Program-made: the position numbers and the translations under genes
Shown here: piece after piece, positions 1 to 7,947 of the stretch
How the letters are laid out: every line of letters starts with the position of its first letter
How positions within the stretch are numbered: the first letter of the stretch is position 1
Notes under the pieces: model-generated
Told to the model about the DNA's origin: nothing
What the model saw: the letters and a program-made list of their open reading frames with translations, nothing else
The model's database searches: none
DNA from: Paracoccaceae bacterium
GTDB taxonomy: Bacteria; Pseudomonadota; Alphaproteobacteria; Rhodobacterales; Rhodobacteraceae
Assembly (NCBI GenBank): GCA_019429405.1
Contig: JAHYIZ010000010.1
Span: 1 to 64,000 of the forward strand
Direction: 5' to 3'
DNA length: 64,000 nt

Positions 1-1
1 G

Positions 2-31
2 GAATTGGATGATCGTGGTATCGTCGGACAT
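2..31 (-). CDS. start of an unidentified gene, possibly an insertion-element transposase (partial)
   Basis: An ATG at 31-29 on the minus strand opens a frame that runs off the window edge after ten codons (MSDDTTIIQF). A good ribosome binding site, AGAGGAG, sits at 48-42, ten bases upstream. The short polar start resembles the start of some bacterial transposases, but ten residues cannot assign a family. The context supports a mobile element: the sequence replaces the 5' part of the oxidoreductase gene that begins near 123. Confidence 0.3.
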   Translation of the reverse strand, partial: MSDDTTIIQF

Positions 32-122
32 AGGCGTATCGCTCCTCTGGAGGTTCTGGCAGGCTTCGAACACCCGCCACGATACGCCGCCTTCTCAGGC
101 CGCATCACCCAGATTCATGCAT

Positions 123-560
123 AGCTCCAAATACCAGCGCAACCCCAAGTATCAGAACGTGTTCGCGGTTGGCGTTTGCGTGGCGATACCGCCGACCGGA
201 CCAACGCCGGTGCCCTGCGGCGTGCCGAAAACCGGCTTCATGATCGAAAGCATGGTCACCGCGACGGCGCAGAACCTTGGCCAGATCGTGCGCGGGCAGG
301 AGCCTTCGAACGTCGGCAGCTGGAACGCGGTCTGCCTTGCCGACTTTGGCGACGGCGGCATCGCGTTTGTGGCGCAACCGCAAATTCCGCCGCGCAACGT
401 GAACTGGTCGGCCTCAGGCAAATGGGTGCATCTGGCCAAGATCGGGTTCGAAAAATACTTCATCCGCAAGCTGCGCAAGGGCAAGTCCGAGCCCTATTAC
501 GAAAAGGCCGCGATGCACATGATGGGCATCGACAAGCTGAAAGTTGTGAAAAAGGGCTGA
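123..560 (+). pseudogene. 3' remnant of a sulfide:quinone oxidoreductase-like FAD protein
   Basis: The last ~145 residues of a sulfide:quinone oxidoreductase-type flavoprotein are encoded here; such enzymes pass electrons from sulfide (or related donors) to the membrane quinone pool. The remnant contains the NVFAVGVCVAIPP stretch, then the VPCGVPKTGFMIESM block that lines the flavin/quinone site in this family, and the lysine-rich membrane-associating C-terminus. The frame is open back to base 3, but residues encoded before about base 123 do not look like this family. The N-terminal FAD Rossmann fold and middle domain are absent. The 5' part has therefore been lost, most likely to an insertion, unless the junction is an assembly artefact. 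Family assignment is good; substrate is unproven. Confidence 0.72.
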
Positions 561-568
561 GATATCAA

Positions 569-591
569 CGCCCCGGCATCGCGCCGGGGCG
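569..591. terminator. hairpin between convergent genes
   Basis: A perfect 9-bp inverted repeat (CGCCCCGGC, loop ATCGC, GCCGGGGCG) lies between the oxidoreductase remnant and the end of chrR. It is followed only by CTTTC on the plus strand, so it is a weak intrinsic terminator for either direction. Confidence 0.5.
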
Positions 592-594
592 CTT

Positions 595-1233
595 TCAGAT
601 GCGAAAGAAGGGTTGCAGCAGGCGCGGGATCAGCGCGTGAAAGCGCAAGGGCGCGTCGGTTGCGGCAAGGCAGATGCAGGGCGGGCCAATGTCGGCCACC
701 GGCTGGTGTTCCAGTTCGGGCCCGGCGATTTCAACGTCACCGGTGCCAAAGCCCCCGGTTTTGTCGCTGAACGCGCCTTGCAGAACCAGCGTAAGCTCCA
801 GCCCGCCGTGGCCGTGATCGGGCACCGCAACCCCCGGCGGAATGTAAAGCAACCGCGCCGAACCCTCGGCATCGGCCTGCAAGATCTGCTGGCGCACCCC
901 GCCGCCAAGCGTCTTCCAGCGCGGCGGCTGGCCCTTGAGCGCCGCCATCACCGGCGCGGGAAAGATGCCAGAGCGGCGCGGCACGGCGGCGGCGGCTGGC
1001 GGCGGCGCATCGAGCGCGGCCATGACGCGGTCGCGCAGCCCCGCTGACAGGGCCGCACCCGGCAGCGTTTCGAGCACCGCGCCGCCCGCGTTTTCATGCG
1101 CGCCCAACCGCGCCCGGCATTCGACGCAAAGCGACACATGCGCGGCCACGACCAGCTCATAGGCCTGCGGCAGGTTGCCCGCCGCATAGGCCGCCAGCAA
1201 GGGCTCGGTCAGGTGATGTTCGATCTCGGCCAT
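595..1233 (-). CDS. chrR: ChrR-type zinc anti-sigma factor
   Basis: Cytoplasmic anti-sigma factor that holds the partner ECF sigma factor until singlet oxygen or organic peroxide is sensed. It is 212 residues, the usual family length. The N-terminal anti-sigma domain carries the zinc ligands H6, H32, C36 and C39 (HxxxCxxC). The C-terminal cupin carries a second metal set, H140, H142, E146 and H176, at almost the same spacing as known for R. sphaeroides ChrR. It starts one base after the stop of rpoE, so the two genes are co-transcribed and probably translationally coupled. Both metal sites look intact, so sensing should be functional. Confidence 0.93.
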   Translation of the reverse strand: MAEIEHHLTEPLLAAYAAGNLPQAYELVVAAHVSLCVECRARLGAHENAGGAVLETLPGAALSAGLRDRVMAALDAPPPAAAAVPRRSGIFPAPVMAALKGQPPRWKTLGGGVRQQILQADAEGSARLLYIPPGVAVPDHGHGGLELTLVLQGAFSDKTGGFGTGDVEIAGPELEHQPVADIGPPCICLAATDAPLRFHALIPRLLQPFFRI

Positions 1234-1234
1234 T

Positions 1235-1768
1235 TCAGCGCAGTTCCTTCAATTCGTGCCGCAGACGTTCCAGCCCCAGCCGGATCCGCGATTTTATGGT
1301 GCCCAGCGCCAGCCCCGTCTCGGCCTGAATTTCGGAGTGGCTGAGTTCGCCCATATAGGCTTTTTCGATTATCTGGCGTTGTTCGGGGGCTAGTCTTGCC
1401 AGCGCTCCTTGCAGAAAACCGACTTCCTGTTCCATCGCATAGATTTGCTGGCTGTCAGGTTCCGAGGCCTCTTCAATCAGCTCTTCGGGCAAGGGGCGCG
1501 CGCGTTTGCGCGCCATGTCGATCTGGCGGTTGCGGGCGATGCGGTAGACCCATGCCGAAACCGGCGCCACGCCGGGGTCGAATTGCGCGGCCTTGTGCCA
1601 GACTGTCAGCATCACATCCTGCACCACGTCTTCGGCAAATGCTGCATTCAGCCCACCGCGCATCGCCATGCCTTTGAGGCGCGGCGCAAAATGGTCGTAA
1701 AGGCGGGCGAAGGCGGCGCGGTCGCGGCCATCGCGCACCGCCAGCATCCAGCGGGTCGCGTCGCTCAT
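1235..1768 (-). CDS. rpoE: ECF sigma factor RpoE (ECF11 type)
   Basis: Group-4 sigma factor of 177 residues that directs RNA polymerase to singlet-oxygen-response promoters. Region 2 is seen around DVVQDVMLTVW and YRIARNRQIDMARK; region 4 is seen as the helix-turn-helix HSEIQAETGLALGTIKSR. The ATG at 1768 (MSDATRW) gives the N-terminus expected for the family. The frame is open further upstream to 2008 and another ATG exists at 1891, but 1891 falls at the predicted transcription start and the extra residues look non-coding. No strong ribosome binding site is visible before 1768. It precedes chrR and is divergent from its likely target operon; a promoter of its own type suggests autoregulation. 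Confidence 0.93.
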   Translation of the reverse strand: MSDATRWMLAVRDGRDRAAFARLYDHFAPRLKGMAMRGGLNAAFAEDVVQDVMLTVWHKAAQFDPGVAPVSAWVYRIARNRQIDMARKRARPLPEELIEEASEPDSQQIYAMEQEVGFLQGALARLAPEQRQIIEKAYMGELSHSEIQAETGLALGTIKSRIRLGLERLRHELKELR

Positions 1769-1895
1769 CGCGGTGTCGGTCGGGTGGGTCACGGCGCGGG
1801 GTCTGCCTTTCGCTTGGGCCTTGGCCACGCCAGAAGGCACCGCCAGGGCGCGGTGGTCAAGGGGGGCGGCAAGGGCGGTATCAGCGAACATGGCA

Positions 1896-1925
1896 GGACT
1901 ACGCGCCAGCGCGCCGATCGGATCA
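1896..1925 (-). promoter_or_regulatory. RpoE-type promoter of rpoE-chrR
   Basis: On the minus strand TGATCC (1925-1920) is followed by exactly 18 bases and TAGTCC (1901-1896). The known RpoE consensus in R. sphaeroides is TGATCC-N18-TAAGA; the -35 is perfect and the -10 keeps the leading TA. This implies autoregulated transcription with a leader of about 120 nt. Confidence 0.6.
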
Positions 1926-1948
1926 CTGAAAGGCCGCAGAACTTTCGT

Positions 1949-1978
1949 TGATCCGATGCGGGGCGCGCGCCGTATTGC
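1949..1978 (+). promoter_or_regulatory. RpoE-type promoter of the lipid-modification operon
   Basis: TGATCC at 1949-1954, an 18-base spacer and TATTGC at 1973-1978. It has the same -35 and spacing as the divergent site at 1925-1896. Transcription would start near 1985, just upstream of the ATG at 2002, which supports that start. Confidence 0.55.
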
Positions 1979-2001
1979 TTGAAAACCCAGCGAGAGACGC
2001 C

Positions 2002-3282
2002 ATGCCATTTGACATTCCTCAGTCCCGCATCCGCCAACGCATTGCCATTGTCGGGGGCGGCATTTCCGGCCTTGCCGCTGCCTATCTGCTTGCAGATCAA
2101 CACGAAGTCACGCTTTACGAGGCCGAGCCGAGGCTTGGCGGCCATGCCCGCACGGTGCTGGCGGGGCTCAGGGGCGATCAGCCGGTGGATACCGGTTTCA
2201 TCGTCTTCAACTATGCCAATTACCCGAACCTGACGCGGATGTTTGCCGAGCTTGAGGTGCCGGTGCAGAAAAGCGACATGAGCTTTGGTGCAAGCATTGA
2301 TGGCGGCCGGGTCGAATACGGGCTACGCGATCTTGCCAGCGTGTTCGGGCAGCGGCGAAACCTGCTGCGCCCCGGCTATTTGCGTATGCTGGCCGACATC
2401 GCGCGGTTCAACGCGCGGGCCGAGGCAATGGCGGAAGAATCCGACCTGACCATTGGCGCGCTGTGCGACCGGCTGGGGATGGGCACGGGGTTTCGTGACT
2501 ATTACCTGCTGCCGGTGGCGGGGGCGATCTGGTCAACCCCGCCCGAAAAGATCGCCGAATTTCCGGCGCGCAGCCTGCTCCAGTTCTTTCGCAACCATGC
2601 GCTTTTGTCGATGACGGGGCAGCACCAGTGGTGGACGGTGACGGGGGGCAGCATCGAATATGTGCGTCGCCTGACCGCGAACCTCGCCAGCCGGGGCGTC
2701 AAGCTGCGGCCGGGCACGCCGGTGCGGTCGGTCACGCGCGGGGCGCTGAGCGCAAGCGTGCACACCGCCGAGGCGTCGAAAGCCTATGATCAGGTGATCT
2801 TCGCCTGCCATTCCGATGTAGCACTGCGGCTTTTGGCGCAGCCCACCAGTGATGAGCGGCGGGTGCTGGGGGCGCTTGGCTACCAGGACAACCGGGTGAT
2901 CTTGCACCGCGACGCAGGCCAGATGCCCCGGCGGCGCGCCTGCTGGTCTTCCTGGGTCTACAAGGCCGAGACGCGCCGCCCGCAGGCAGCAATCGGCGTG
3001 ACCTACTGGATGAACCGGTTGCAGGGCATCCCCGAATCCGACCCGCTGTTTGTCACGCTCAACCCCGCCGAGCCGATCCGCGACGAGGTGATTTATGACG
3101 AGCTAACCTTCCGCCACCCGGTGTTCGACCGCGCCGCGATTGCCGCACAAGACGCATTGCCCGCGCTGCAAGGGGTTGGCCGCGCGTGGTTCGCAGGCGC
3201 CTATGCGCGCCACGGCTTTCATGAAGACGGGTTCGCAAGTGCGGTGCGCGTAGCCCGCGCGATGGCGCGGCAACTGGCATGA
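2002..3282 (+). CDS. FAD-dependent amine-oxidase-fold oxidoreductase (UfaD-like)
   Basis: A 426-residue flavoprotein with a dinucleotide-binding motif IVGGGISGLAAAYLL near residues 14-29, then the amine-oxidase/phytoene-desaturase type fold (RLGGHA, DTGFIVFN) and a C-terminal FAD-contact segment (WFAGAYARHGFHEDG). Homologues sit beside cyclopropane-synthase-like methyltransferases in many proteobacteria. In R. sphaeroides the corresponding RpoE-regulated pair is, as I recall, UfaD and UfaM of methylated furan fatty acid synthesis, UfaD being the fatty-acyl desaturase. That role is inferred here from family and neighbours. The start at 2002 was chosen because it lies just after the predicted promoter; the frame is open to 1948. 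It overlaps the next gene by four bases. Confidence 0.85.
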   Translation: MPFDIPQSRIRQRIAIVGGGISGLAAAYLLADQHEVTLYEAEPRLGGHARTVLAGLRGDQPVDTGFIVFNYANYPNLTRMFAELEVPVQKSDMSFGASIDGGRVEYGLRDLASVFGQRRNLLRPGYLRMLADIARFNARAEAMAEESDLTIGALCDRLGMGTGFRDYYLLPVAGAIWSTPPEKIAEFPARSLLQFFRNHALLSMTGQHQWWTVTGGSIEYVRRLTANLASRGVKLRPGTPVRSVTRGALSASVHTAEASKAYDQVIFACHSDVALRLLAQPTSDERRVLGALGYQDNRVILHRDAGQMPRRRACWSSWVYKAETRRPQAAIGVTYWMNRLQGIPESDPLFVTLNPAEPIRDEVIYDELTFRHPVFDRAAIAAQDALPALQGVGRAWFAGAYARHGFHEDGFASAVRVARAMARQLA

Positions 3283-4028
3283 GCGACTGGCCCGAGCATC
3301 TGGCGGCTGTCACCACCCACGCGCGGGCAGGCAGCATTGCCAACGCCTTTCGCTACAGCGTCGATTATGTGCTGATCGACACTGAAAGCAGGGTCGGCCC
3401 CGCGCTCTTTTCGCGCAACCGCGCCAACCTGGCGGCGGTGCATGACCGCGACCATGGCGGCACCCGTGGCGCCGGGCAGGGCGTTGCATGGGCGCGCGGC
3501 GTGCTGGCGGCGCGCGGGCAGCCGGATGCGCGCATTCTGCTTTTGACGCAGCCGCGCATGGCGGGCTTTCGCTTCAACCCGGTCAGCTTCTGGCTCGCCT
3601 TCCGGGGGGATGCGCTGGTGGCGGTGATTGCCGAGGTCAACAACACCTTTGGCGACCGCCACAGCTATTTCTGCGCCCGGCCCGGCTTTGCGCCGATCAC
3701 CGCCGGTGACGAAATTACCGCCGAAAAGCTGCTGCATGTCTCGCCTTTTCAGGATGTTGCAGGGGGTTATCGCTTCCGCTTCGCCATTGATGCAGGCCAT
3801 GTTAGCATCCGCATCGCGCATGAATCGCGGGGCGAAGGGGTGGTCGCCACGCTGACCGGGCGCCGCCGCCCCTTGACCAGCCGCGCGATTCTTGGCGCAG
3901 CGCTGCGGCGGCCGTTCGGGCCTGGTCGCACCGTGGCGTTGATCTATTGGCAGGCCCTGAAACTCTGGCTGAAGGGCGCGCGCTATCGCCGCCGCCCGAC
4001 GCCCCCGACGCAGGAGATCAGCGAATGA
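3279..4028 (+). CDS. DUF1365 protein
   Basis: A 249-residue DUF1365 protein, recognisable by FRYSVDYVLID near the N-terminus and GFRFNPVSFWLAF around residues 105-117. No catalytic chemistry has been established for the family to my knowledge, but it almost always lies between a flavin amine-oxidase-like protein and a cyclopropane-synthase-like methyltransferase, as here, so a role in the same lipid modification is likely. Its ATG overlaps the previous stop (ATGA at 3279-3282) and its own stop overlaps the next start, so it is translationally coupled in the operon. Confidence 0.88.
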   Translation: MSDWPEHLAAVTTHARAGSIANAFRYSVDYVLIDTESRVGPALFSRNRANLAAVHDRDHGGTRGAGQGVAWARGVLAARGQPDARILLLTQPRMAGFRFNPVSFWLAFRGDALVAVIAEVNNTFGDRHSYFCARPGFAPITAGDEITAEKLLHVSPFQDVAGGYRFRFAIDAGHVSIRIAHESRGEGVVATLTGRRRPLTSRAILGAALRRPFGPGRTVALIYWQALKLWLKGARYRRRPTPPTQEISE

Positions 4029-5182
4029 TTTACCTCAGTGCCCGCGTTCGCCGCGATTTTCTCGACACACTTGCCGGCATCCGACAAGGCAGCCTTGTGC
4101 TGACCACGCCTGAGGGCGACACGCTGAGCTTTGGCGCGGGCGAACCTGCGGCCGATCTGCACATCGCCGACTGGTCGGTGGTCACCGCCATGGCGGCGCG
4201 CGGCGACATCGGTCTGGGCGAAACCTATGTGGCGGGGCTTTGGCACACATCGAGCGTTGAAAAGCTGGCGCAGATGGGGCTTTTGAATCGCGACCATCTG
4301 GCCGCGTTCACCTACCCCGACCGCTGGCACCAGCTGCGCTTTCGCCTTGCCGACCGCATCTTGCGCGCCAATTCCACGCGCGGCGCGGCGCGCAACATTC
4401 GCGCCCATTACGATGTCGGCAACGAGTTCTACCAGCTCTGGCTCGACCCCTCGATGACCTATTCCTCGGCGCTTTTCGCGCCGGATGACAGTGACCTCTA
4501 CCGCGGCCAGATGCGCAAATACGACCGCATTCTGAACCACATCGGCAACGCGGAAAGCGTGCTTGAGGTGGGTTGCGGCTGGGGCGGGTTTGCCGACCGC
4601 GCAGCGGGTGAAGGGCGAAGGGTCACCGGGCTGACAATTTCGCCCGCGCAAAAGGGCTATGCCGACGCGCGGCTGGACGGGCGCGCCGAGATCCGCCTGC
4701 AAGACTACCGCGCGAGCGCCGGAAAGTTCGATGCCATCGTGTCGATCGAAATGATCGAGGCTGTGGGCGAGGCCTATTGGCCCGCCTACTTCGCCACGCT
4801 CAAGGCGCGGCTGGCCGAAGGGGGCCGCGCGGTCATTCAGGCGATCACCGTGCCCGATTCGTATTTTTCGATCTATCGCGCCGGGTCTGATTACATCCGC
4901 CGCTACACCTTTCCCGGCGGCATGCTGACCAGCCCGGCGATGGTGGCCGACCACGCGCGCCGCGCCGGGCTGGTGGCCGCGCGCCCCTTTGCCTTCGGGC
5001 AGGATTACGCCGCGACGTTACGGCAATGGTCGGCGCGCATGGCCGAGGTGGCGCCGCGCATCAAGCGGCTGGGGCACGACGACGCCTTTTTGCGCAACTG
5101 GCAGTTCTACCTTGGCACATGTGCTGCGGCCTTTGCCACCGGGCAGACCGACGTGATGCAGATCGAGCTGCAACACGCATGA
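4025..5182 (+). CDS. cyclopropane-fatty-acid-synthase-like SAM methyltransferase (UfaM-like)
   Basis: A 385-residue S-adenosylmethionine-dependent methyltransferase of the CFA synthase/mycolic acid cyclase family acting on phospholipid acyl chains. The family block HYDVGNEFYQLWLDPS starts at residue 128, and the SAM-binding motif VLEVGCGWGGFA lies at 179-190. In the operon it follows the flavoprotein and DUF1365, matching the RpoE-regulated set of R. sphaeroides in which UfaM methylates unsaturated acyl chains toward furan fatty acids. Whether this enzyme makes a cyclopropane or a methylated alkene cannot be read from the sequence. The start overlaps the upstream stop by ATGA. Confidence 0.88.
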   Translation: MIYLSARVRRDFLDTLAGIRQGSLVLTTPEGDTLSFGAGEPAADLHIADWSVVTAMAARGDIGLGETYVAGLWHTSSVEKLAQMGLLNRDHLAAFTYPDRWHQLRFRLADRILRANSTRGAARNIRAHYDVGNEFYQLWLDPSMTYSSALFAPDDSDLYRGQMRKYDRILNHIGNAESVLEVGCGWGGFADRAAGEGRRVTGLTISPAQKGYADARLDGRAEIRLQDYRASAGKFDAIVSIEMIEAVGEAYWPAYFATLKARLAEGGRAVIQAITVPDSYFSIYRAGSDYIRRYTFPGGMLTSPAMVADHARRAGLVAARPFAFGQDYAATLRQWSARMAEVAPRIKRLGHDDAFLRNWQFYLGTCAAAFATGQTDVMQIELQHA

Positions 5183-5916
5183 CCGCGCCATCGCCCTTTG
5201 CAGGCAAGCGCTATTGGGTTCTCGGGGCAAGCGAGGGGCTGGGGCGCGCGCTAGCGCAGGCGCTCGACGCGCAGGGGGCGCGGCTCTTGCTTTCGGCGCG
5301 CAATGCCGGGCGGCTGGCAGAGCTTGCTTCCAGTTTGCGCGATGCCGAGTGCCTGCCGTTCGACGTAACAGATAGCACCTCGGTCGCGGCCATTGCGGGA
5401 CGGATCGGGCAGCTTGACGGCATCATTTATTCGGTCGGGCTTTATGAGCCAATGCGCGCGCAAGCATGGAACACCGAGGCGGCGGTGGCAATGGCCGAGG
5501 CCAATTTTGTTGGCGCGCTGCGGGTGCTGGGGCTGTGCCTGCCGGGGTTCATTGCGCAAGATGCCGGGCATGTGGTGCTGATCGGCTCGCTCGCGGGGTT
5601 TCGCGGGCTGCCGGGGGCGATCGGCTATGGCGCGGGCAAGGCGGGGCTGATGCATCTGGCCGAAACGCTGGACGCCGACCTGCACCGCACGGGTGTGCGC
5701 GTGCAGATGATCAACCCCGGCTTCATTGCCACGCGGCTGACGGCCAAGAACGATTTTGCAATGCCGCAGATCATGGCGCCACAGGCGGCGGCGGCGGCGG
5801 TGCTGGCCGCGATGCGCAGCCGCCGCTTTACCACCAGCTTTCCGCGCCCTTTCGCATGGCTCTTTCGCGCAGCACCGATGCTGCCGCGGCGGCTTTACCT
5901 GCGGCTATTTGCCTGA
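5179..5916 (+). CDS. short-chain dehydrogenase/reductase
   Basis: A 245-residue classical SDR with the NAD(P)-binding GASEGLG motif at residues 17-23 and the catalytic triad S137, Y150 and K154 (GYGAGKAG). It is the last gene of the RpoE-linked operon and overlaps the methyltransferase stop by ATGA. An SDR also belongs to the conserved R. sphaeroides cluster, so it probably reduces or oxidises a lipid-derived carbonyl; the actual substrate is unknown. Confidence 0.85.
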   Translation: MTAPSPFAGKRYWVLGASEGLGRALAQALDAQGARLLLSARNAGRLAELASSLRDAECLPFDVTDSTSVAAIAGRIGQLDGIIYSVGLYEPMRAQAWNTEAAVAMAEANFVGALRVLGLCLPGFIAQDAGHVVLIGSLAGFRGLPGAIGYGAGKAGLMHLAETLDADLHRTGVRVQMINPGFIATRLTAKNDFAMPQIMAPQAAAAAVLAAMRSRRFTTSFPRPFAWLFRAAPMLPRRLYLRLFA

Positions 5917-5988
5917 GGCGCGGCAATGTGACCGACAGCGAGGGCCGGGCGGCTTGATCGGCGGCGCGCTCGGGGCTAGAGGCTTGGC

Positions 5989-6342
5989 ATGACCTTGCGG
6001 CAGATCAACGCGCGCCTGTCGGCGCTCTTGCTGAGCCTTGCGCTTGCGCTTGCGGCGCTGGCGATGGGGCCGATGGCGCCGAGCACACAAACGGCCGCCC
6101 CGCACGCACACGCCCAGCATATGCCCACGCTTTCGGGCGAGTTGGCCCCCGGCGCCGACGCGCCGCGCGATCTGGCCTGCGCAATCGGCTGTATCGGCGG
6201 CACCGACCCCGCCATTGCCCCGCCGTTGGTGGGCCTTGCCCGGCGCGCGGCGCGGCTGGCGCACGCAGCCGAGGCGCCGCAAGGCGCAGGCCACGCGCCT
6301 GCTCCGCCGCGCCACCCTCCACGCCGCTCCGCCATCACCTGA
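5989..6342 (+). CDS. small secreted protein, DUF2946-like
   Basis: I do not recognise this 117-residue protein with certainty. It has an N-terminal signal peptide-like segment (charged start, then leucine/alanine-rich core to about residue 27), a histidine/methionine-rich patch (HAHAQHMP) and a CAIGC pair around residue 65, then a proline/arginine-rich tail. Small exported His/Cys proteins of this kind (DUF2946-like) are often found near copper genes. The next gene is a periplasmic cytochrome c. Codon use matches the neighbours. A metal-related role is only a suggestion. Confidence 0.5.
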   Translation: MTLRQINARLSALLLSLALALAALAMGPMAPSTQTAAPHAHAQHMPTLSGELAPGADAPRDLACAIGCIGGTDPAIAPPLVGLARRAARLAHAAEAPQGAGHAPAPPRHPPRRSAIT

Positions 6343-6469
6343 GCGCCGCGCGACCCGCGCGGCAATGTCCAACAGGCCGCCGCATCGGCGGATCGGAGCA
6401 TCACATGACACACCCCTTACCCGCGCCACCGCGCGCCCCTGGCCCTGCCCACGCGCGCGCGGTGCAGCC

Positions 6470-6913
6470 ATGAAACGCCGCTATGTTCTTGCCGCGCTGA
6501 CCCTCGCCACAGGCCTTGCCGCGGGCGTCTGGATGCTGGCCAACCCGAGCGCGGTCTTGGCCAGCGACGATCAAATCGCGCGTGGCCGCGAGGTATATGC
6601 CGGGTTCTGCGCCGCCTGCCACGGCGCCAAACTTGAGGGCCAGCCAGACTGGAAGCGCCCCGGCCCGAGCGGCCGCTACCCCGCCCCGCCGCACGACCCG
6701 AGCGGCCACACCTGGCACCATTCCGATACGGTGCTGGCGCAGATCATCTACTGGGGCACCGAAGCCATGGTCGGCAATGGCTATCAAAGCGACATGCCGG
6801 GGTTCAAGGATATCATCCCGGAAGATGACATTCTTGCGGTACTGAGCTTTATCAAAAGCACATGGCCCGCACGCGAAGCGGCATTTCAGCGCCAGATCAC
6901 CGAGCAGAACTGA
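6470..6913 (+). CDS. monohaem c-type cytochrome
   Basis: A 147-residue exported class I cytochrome c. An N-terminal hydrophobic segment (residues 5-30) serves as signal peptide or anchor. The haem motif is C47-A-A-C50-H51 and the likely sixth ligand is M109 in SDMPGF. The insertion between haem and methionine is rich in Pro and His. The ATG at 6470 was chosen because it begins the hydrophobic segment; the frame is open back to 6038 but that part lies under the upstream gene in another frame. Partner oxidase or reductase is not visible nearby. Confidence 0.85.
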   Translation: MKRRYVLAALTLATGLAAGVWMLANPSAVLASDDQIARGREVYAGFCAACHGAKLEGQPDWKRPGPSGRYPAPPHDPSGHTWHHSDTVLAQIIYWGTEAMVGNGYQSDMPGFKDIIPEDDILAVLSFIKSTWPAREAAFQRQITEQN

Positions 6914-7030
6914 CGCCATGCGGGTGGGGCGCCCCTGCCCCGCCCGCCCGTGGCGCGCCGGGCCGCGCAAAAGCCCTTGCGCCGGGCGCTGCGGGCGCCA
7001 CATTGGCGACGTCCTTGCAGGAGACCACCG

Positions 7031-7816
7031 ATGCCCGCCAACGCCGATTTTCTTGCCAGCCTTGAGAGCTGGCGCGCCCGCCGCATTGCCGCGCTTGCGG
7101 CCGATGACGGCTGGCTGAACCTGTCTGACCGGGTGCCGCTGGCGCCGGGGGCGCAGAGCGTAGGCAGCGGGCCGGGCAACGACATCGTGCTGAGTGTCGG
7201 CCCGGATCGGCTGGGCGTGCTGGAACTTGGCGCAGGCGGGCAGGCCACGCTGACAGCCGATGGCGGTGCGGCGCTGCCATTTGTGGCCGGGGCCGAAACC
7301 CCGCCCCGGCTGGCACTGGGGCGTCTATTGCTGGAGATCCATACGGTTGAGGGCGCGCCCGCATTGCGGGTGCGCGATCTTGACAGCCCGGCGCGGGCCG
7401 CGTTTGCAGGCTTGAGGTATTTTCCGCCCGCGCCCGCATGGTGCATTCGCGCCGCGTGGGAGGCGCTGCCCGCGCCCGAGGCGCGTGGCATCGCCCTGCA
7501 CGGAGGCCACGCCGAGCAGGTGACACTGACCCACCGCGCCCGCTTCACCCACGCCGGCCGGCAAGTCACCCTGCTGCCAACGCATATCAAGGGCGGCAAG
7601 CCGATGTTCGTCTTCCGCGATCTGACCGCGCGTGAGGCCACCTATGGCGCGGGCCGGTTTCTGATCCCTGACGAGGTCGGCGAAGACTGGATCACGCTGG
7701 ATTTCAACCGCGCCTTCAACCCGCCCTGCGCCTTCACCGGGCATGCCATCTGCCCGCTGCCGCCGCCCGAAAACGTGCTTCCCTTCGCCATCGAGGCGGG
7801 CGAGCTGAAGCCGTAA
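7031..7816 (+). CDS. DUF1684 protein
   Basis: A 261-residue protein of the DUF1684 family, recognised from the N-terminal SLESWRARR helix, the central TYGAGRFL motif and the C-terminal LDFNRAFNPPCAF block with NPPCAFT, all typical of the family. Function is not established; structures of relatives show a two-lobed beta fold. AGGAGA shortly before the ATG at 7031 supports the start. It is read as a single gene ahead of the tRNA on the other strand. Confidence 0.85.
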   Translation: MPANADFLASLESWRARRIAALAADDGWLNLSDRVPLAPGAQSVGSGPGNDIVLSVGPDRLGVLELGAGGQATLTADGGAALPFVAGAETPPRLALGRLLLEIHTVEGAPALRVRDLDSPARAAFAGLRYFPPAPAWCIRAAWEALPAPEARGIALHGGHAEQVTLTHRARFTHAGRQVTLLPTHIKGGKPMFVFRDLTAREATYGAGRFLIPDEVGEDWITLDFNRAFNPPCAFTGHAICPLPPPENVLPFAIEAGELKP

Positions 7817-7825
7817 AGCGGGAAC

Positions 7826-7900
7826 TGGTGCCGGTGGAGGGATTCGAACCCCCGACCCTCGACTTACAAAATCGCAGCTCTACCCCTGAGCTACACCGGC
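7826..7900 (-). tRNA. tRNA-Thr (anticodon TGT)
   Basis: Minus-strand cloverleaf with acceptor GCCGGTG/CACCGGC, A73 and an encoded CCA, D-stem GCTC/GAGC, T-arm with TTCGAAT, and anticodon loop TTTGTAA giving anticodon TGT, which reads threonine ACA codons. The top of the anticodon stem (27-43) is a G-A mismatch, leaving four pairs including one G-T. Confidence 0.93.
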
Positions 7901-7947
7901 ATCGGCCCCGCATTAGCGCCCCGCGCGCCGCCCTGCAAGCCCCGTGC

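Noticed and set aside
6405-6473. A 22-residue frame overlapping the cytochrome c start by ATGA
   Set aside because: Pro/Ala/Arg composition typical of chance frames in GC-rich DNA; no ribosome binding site.
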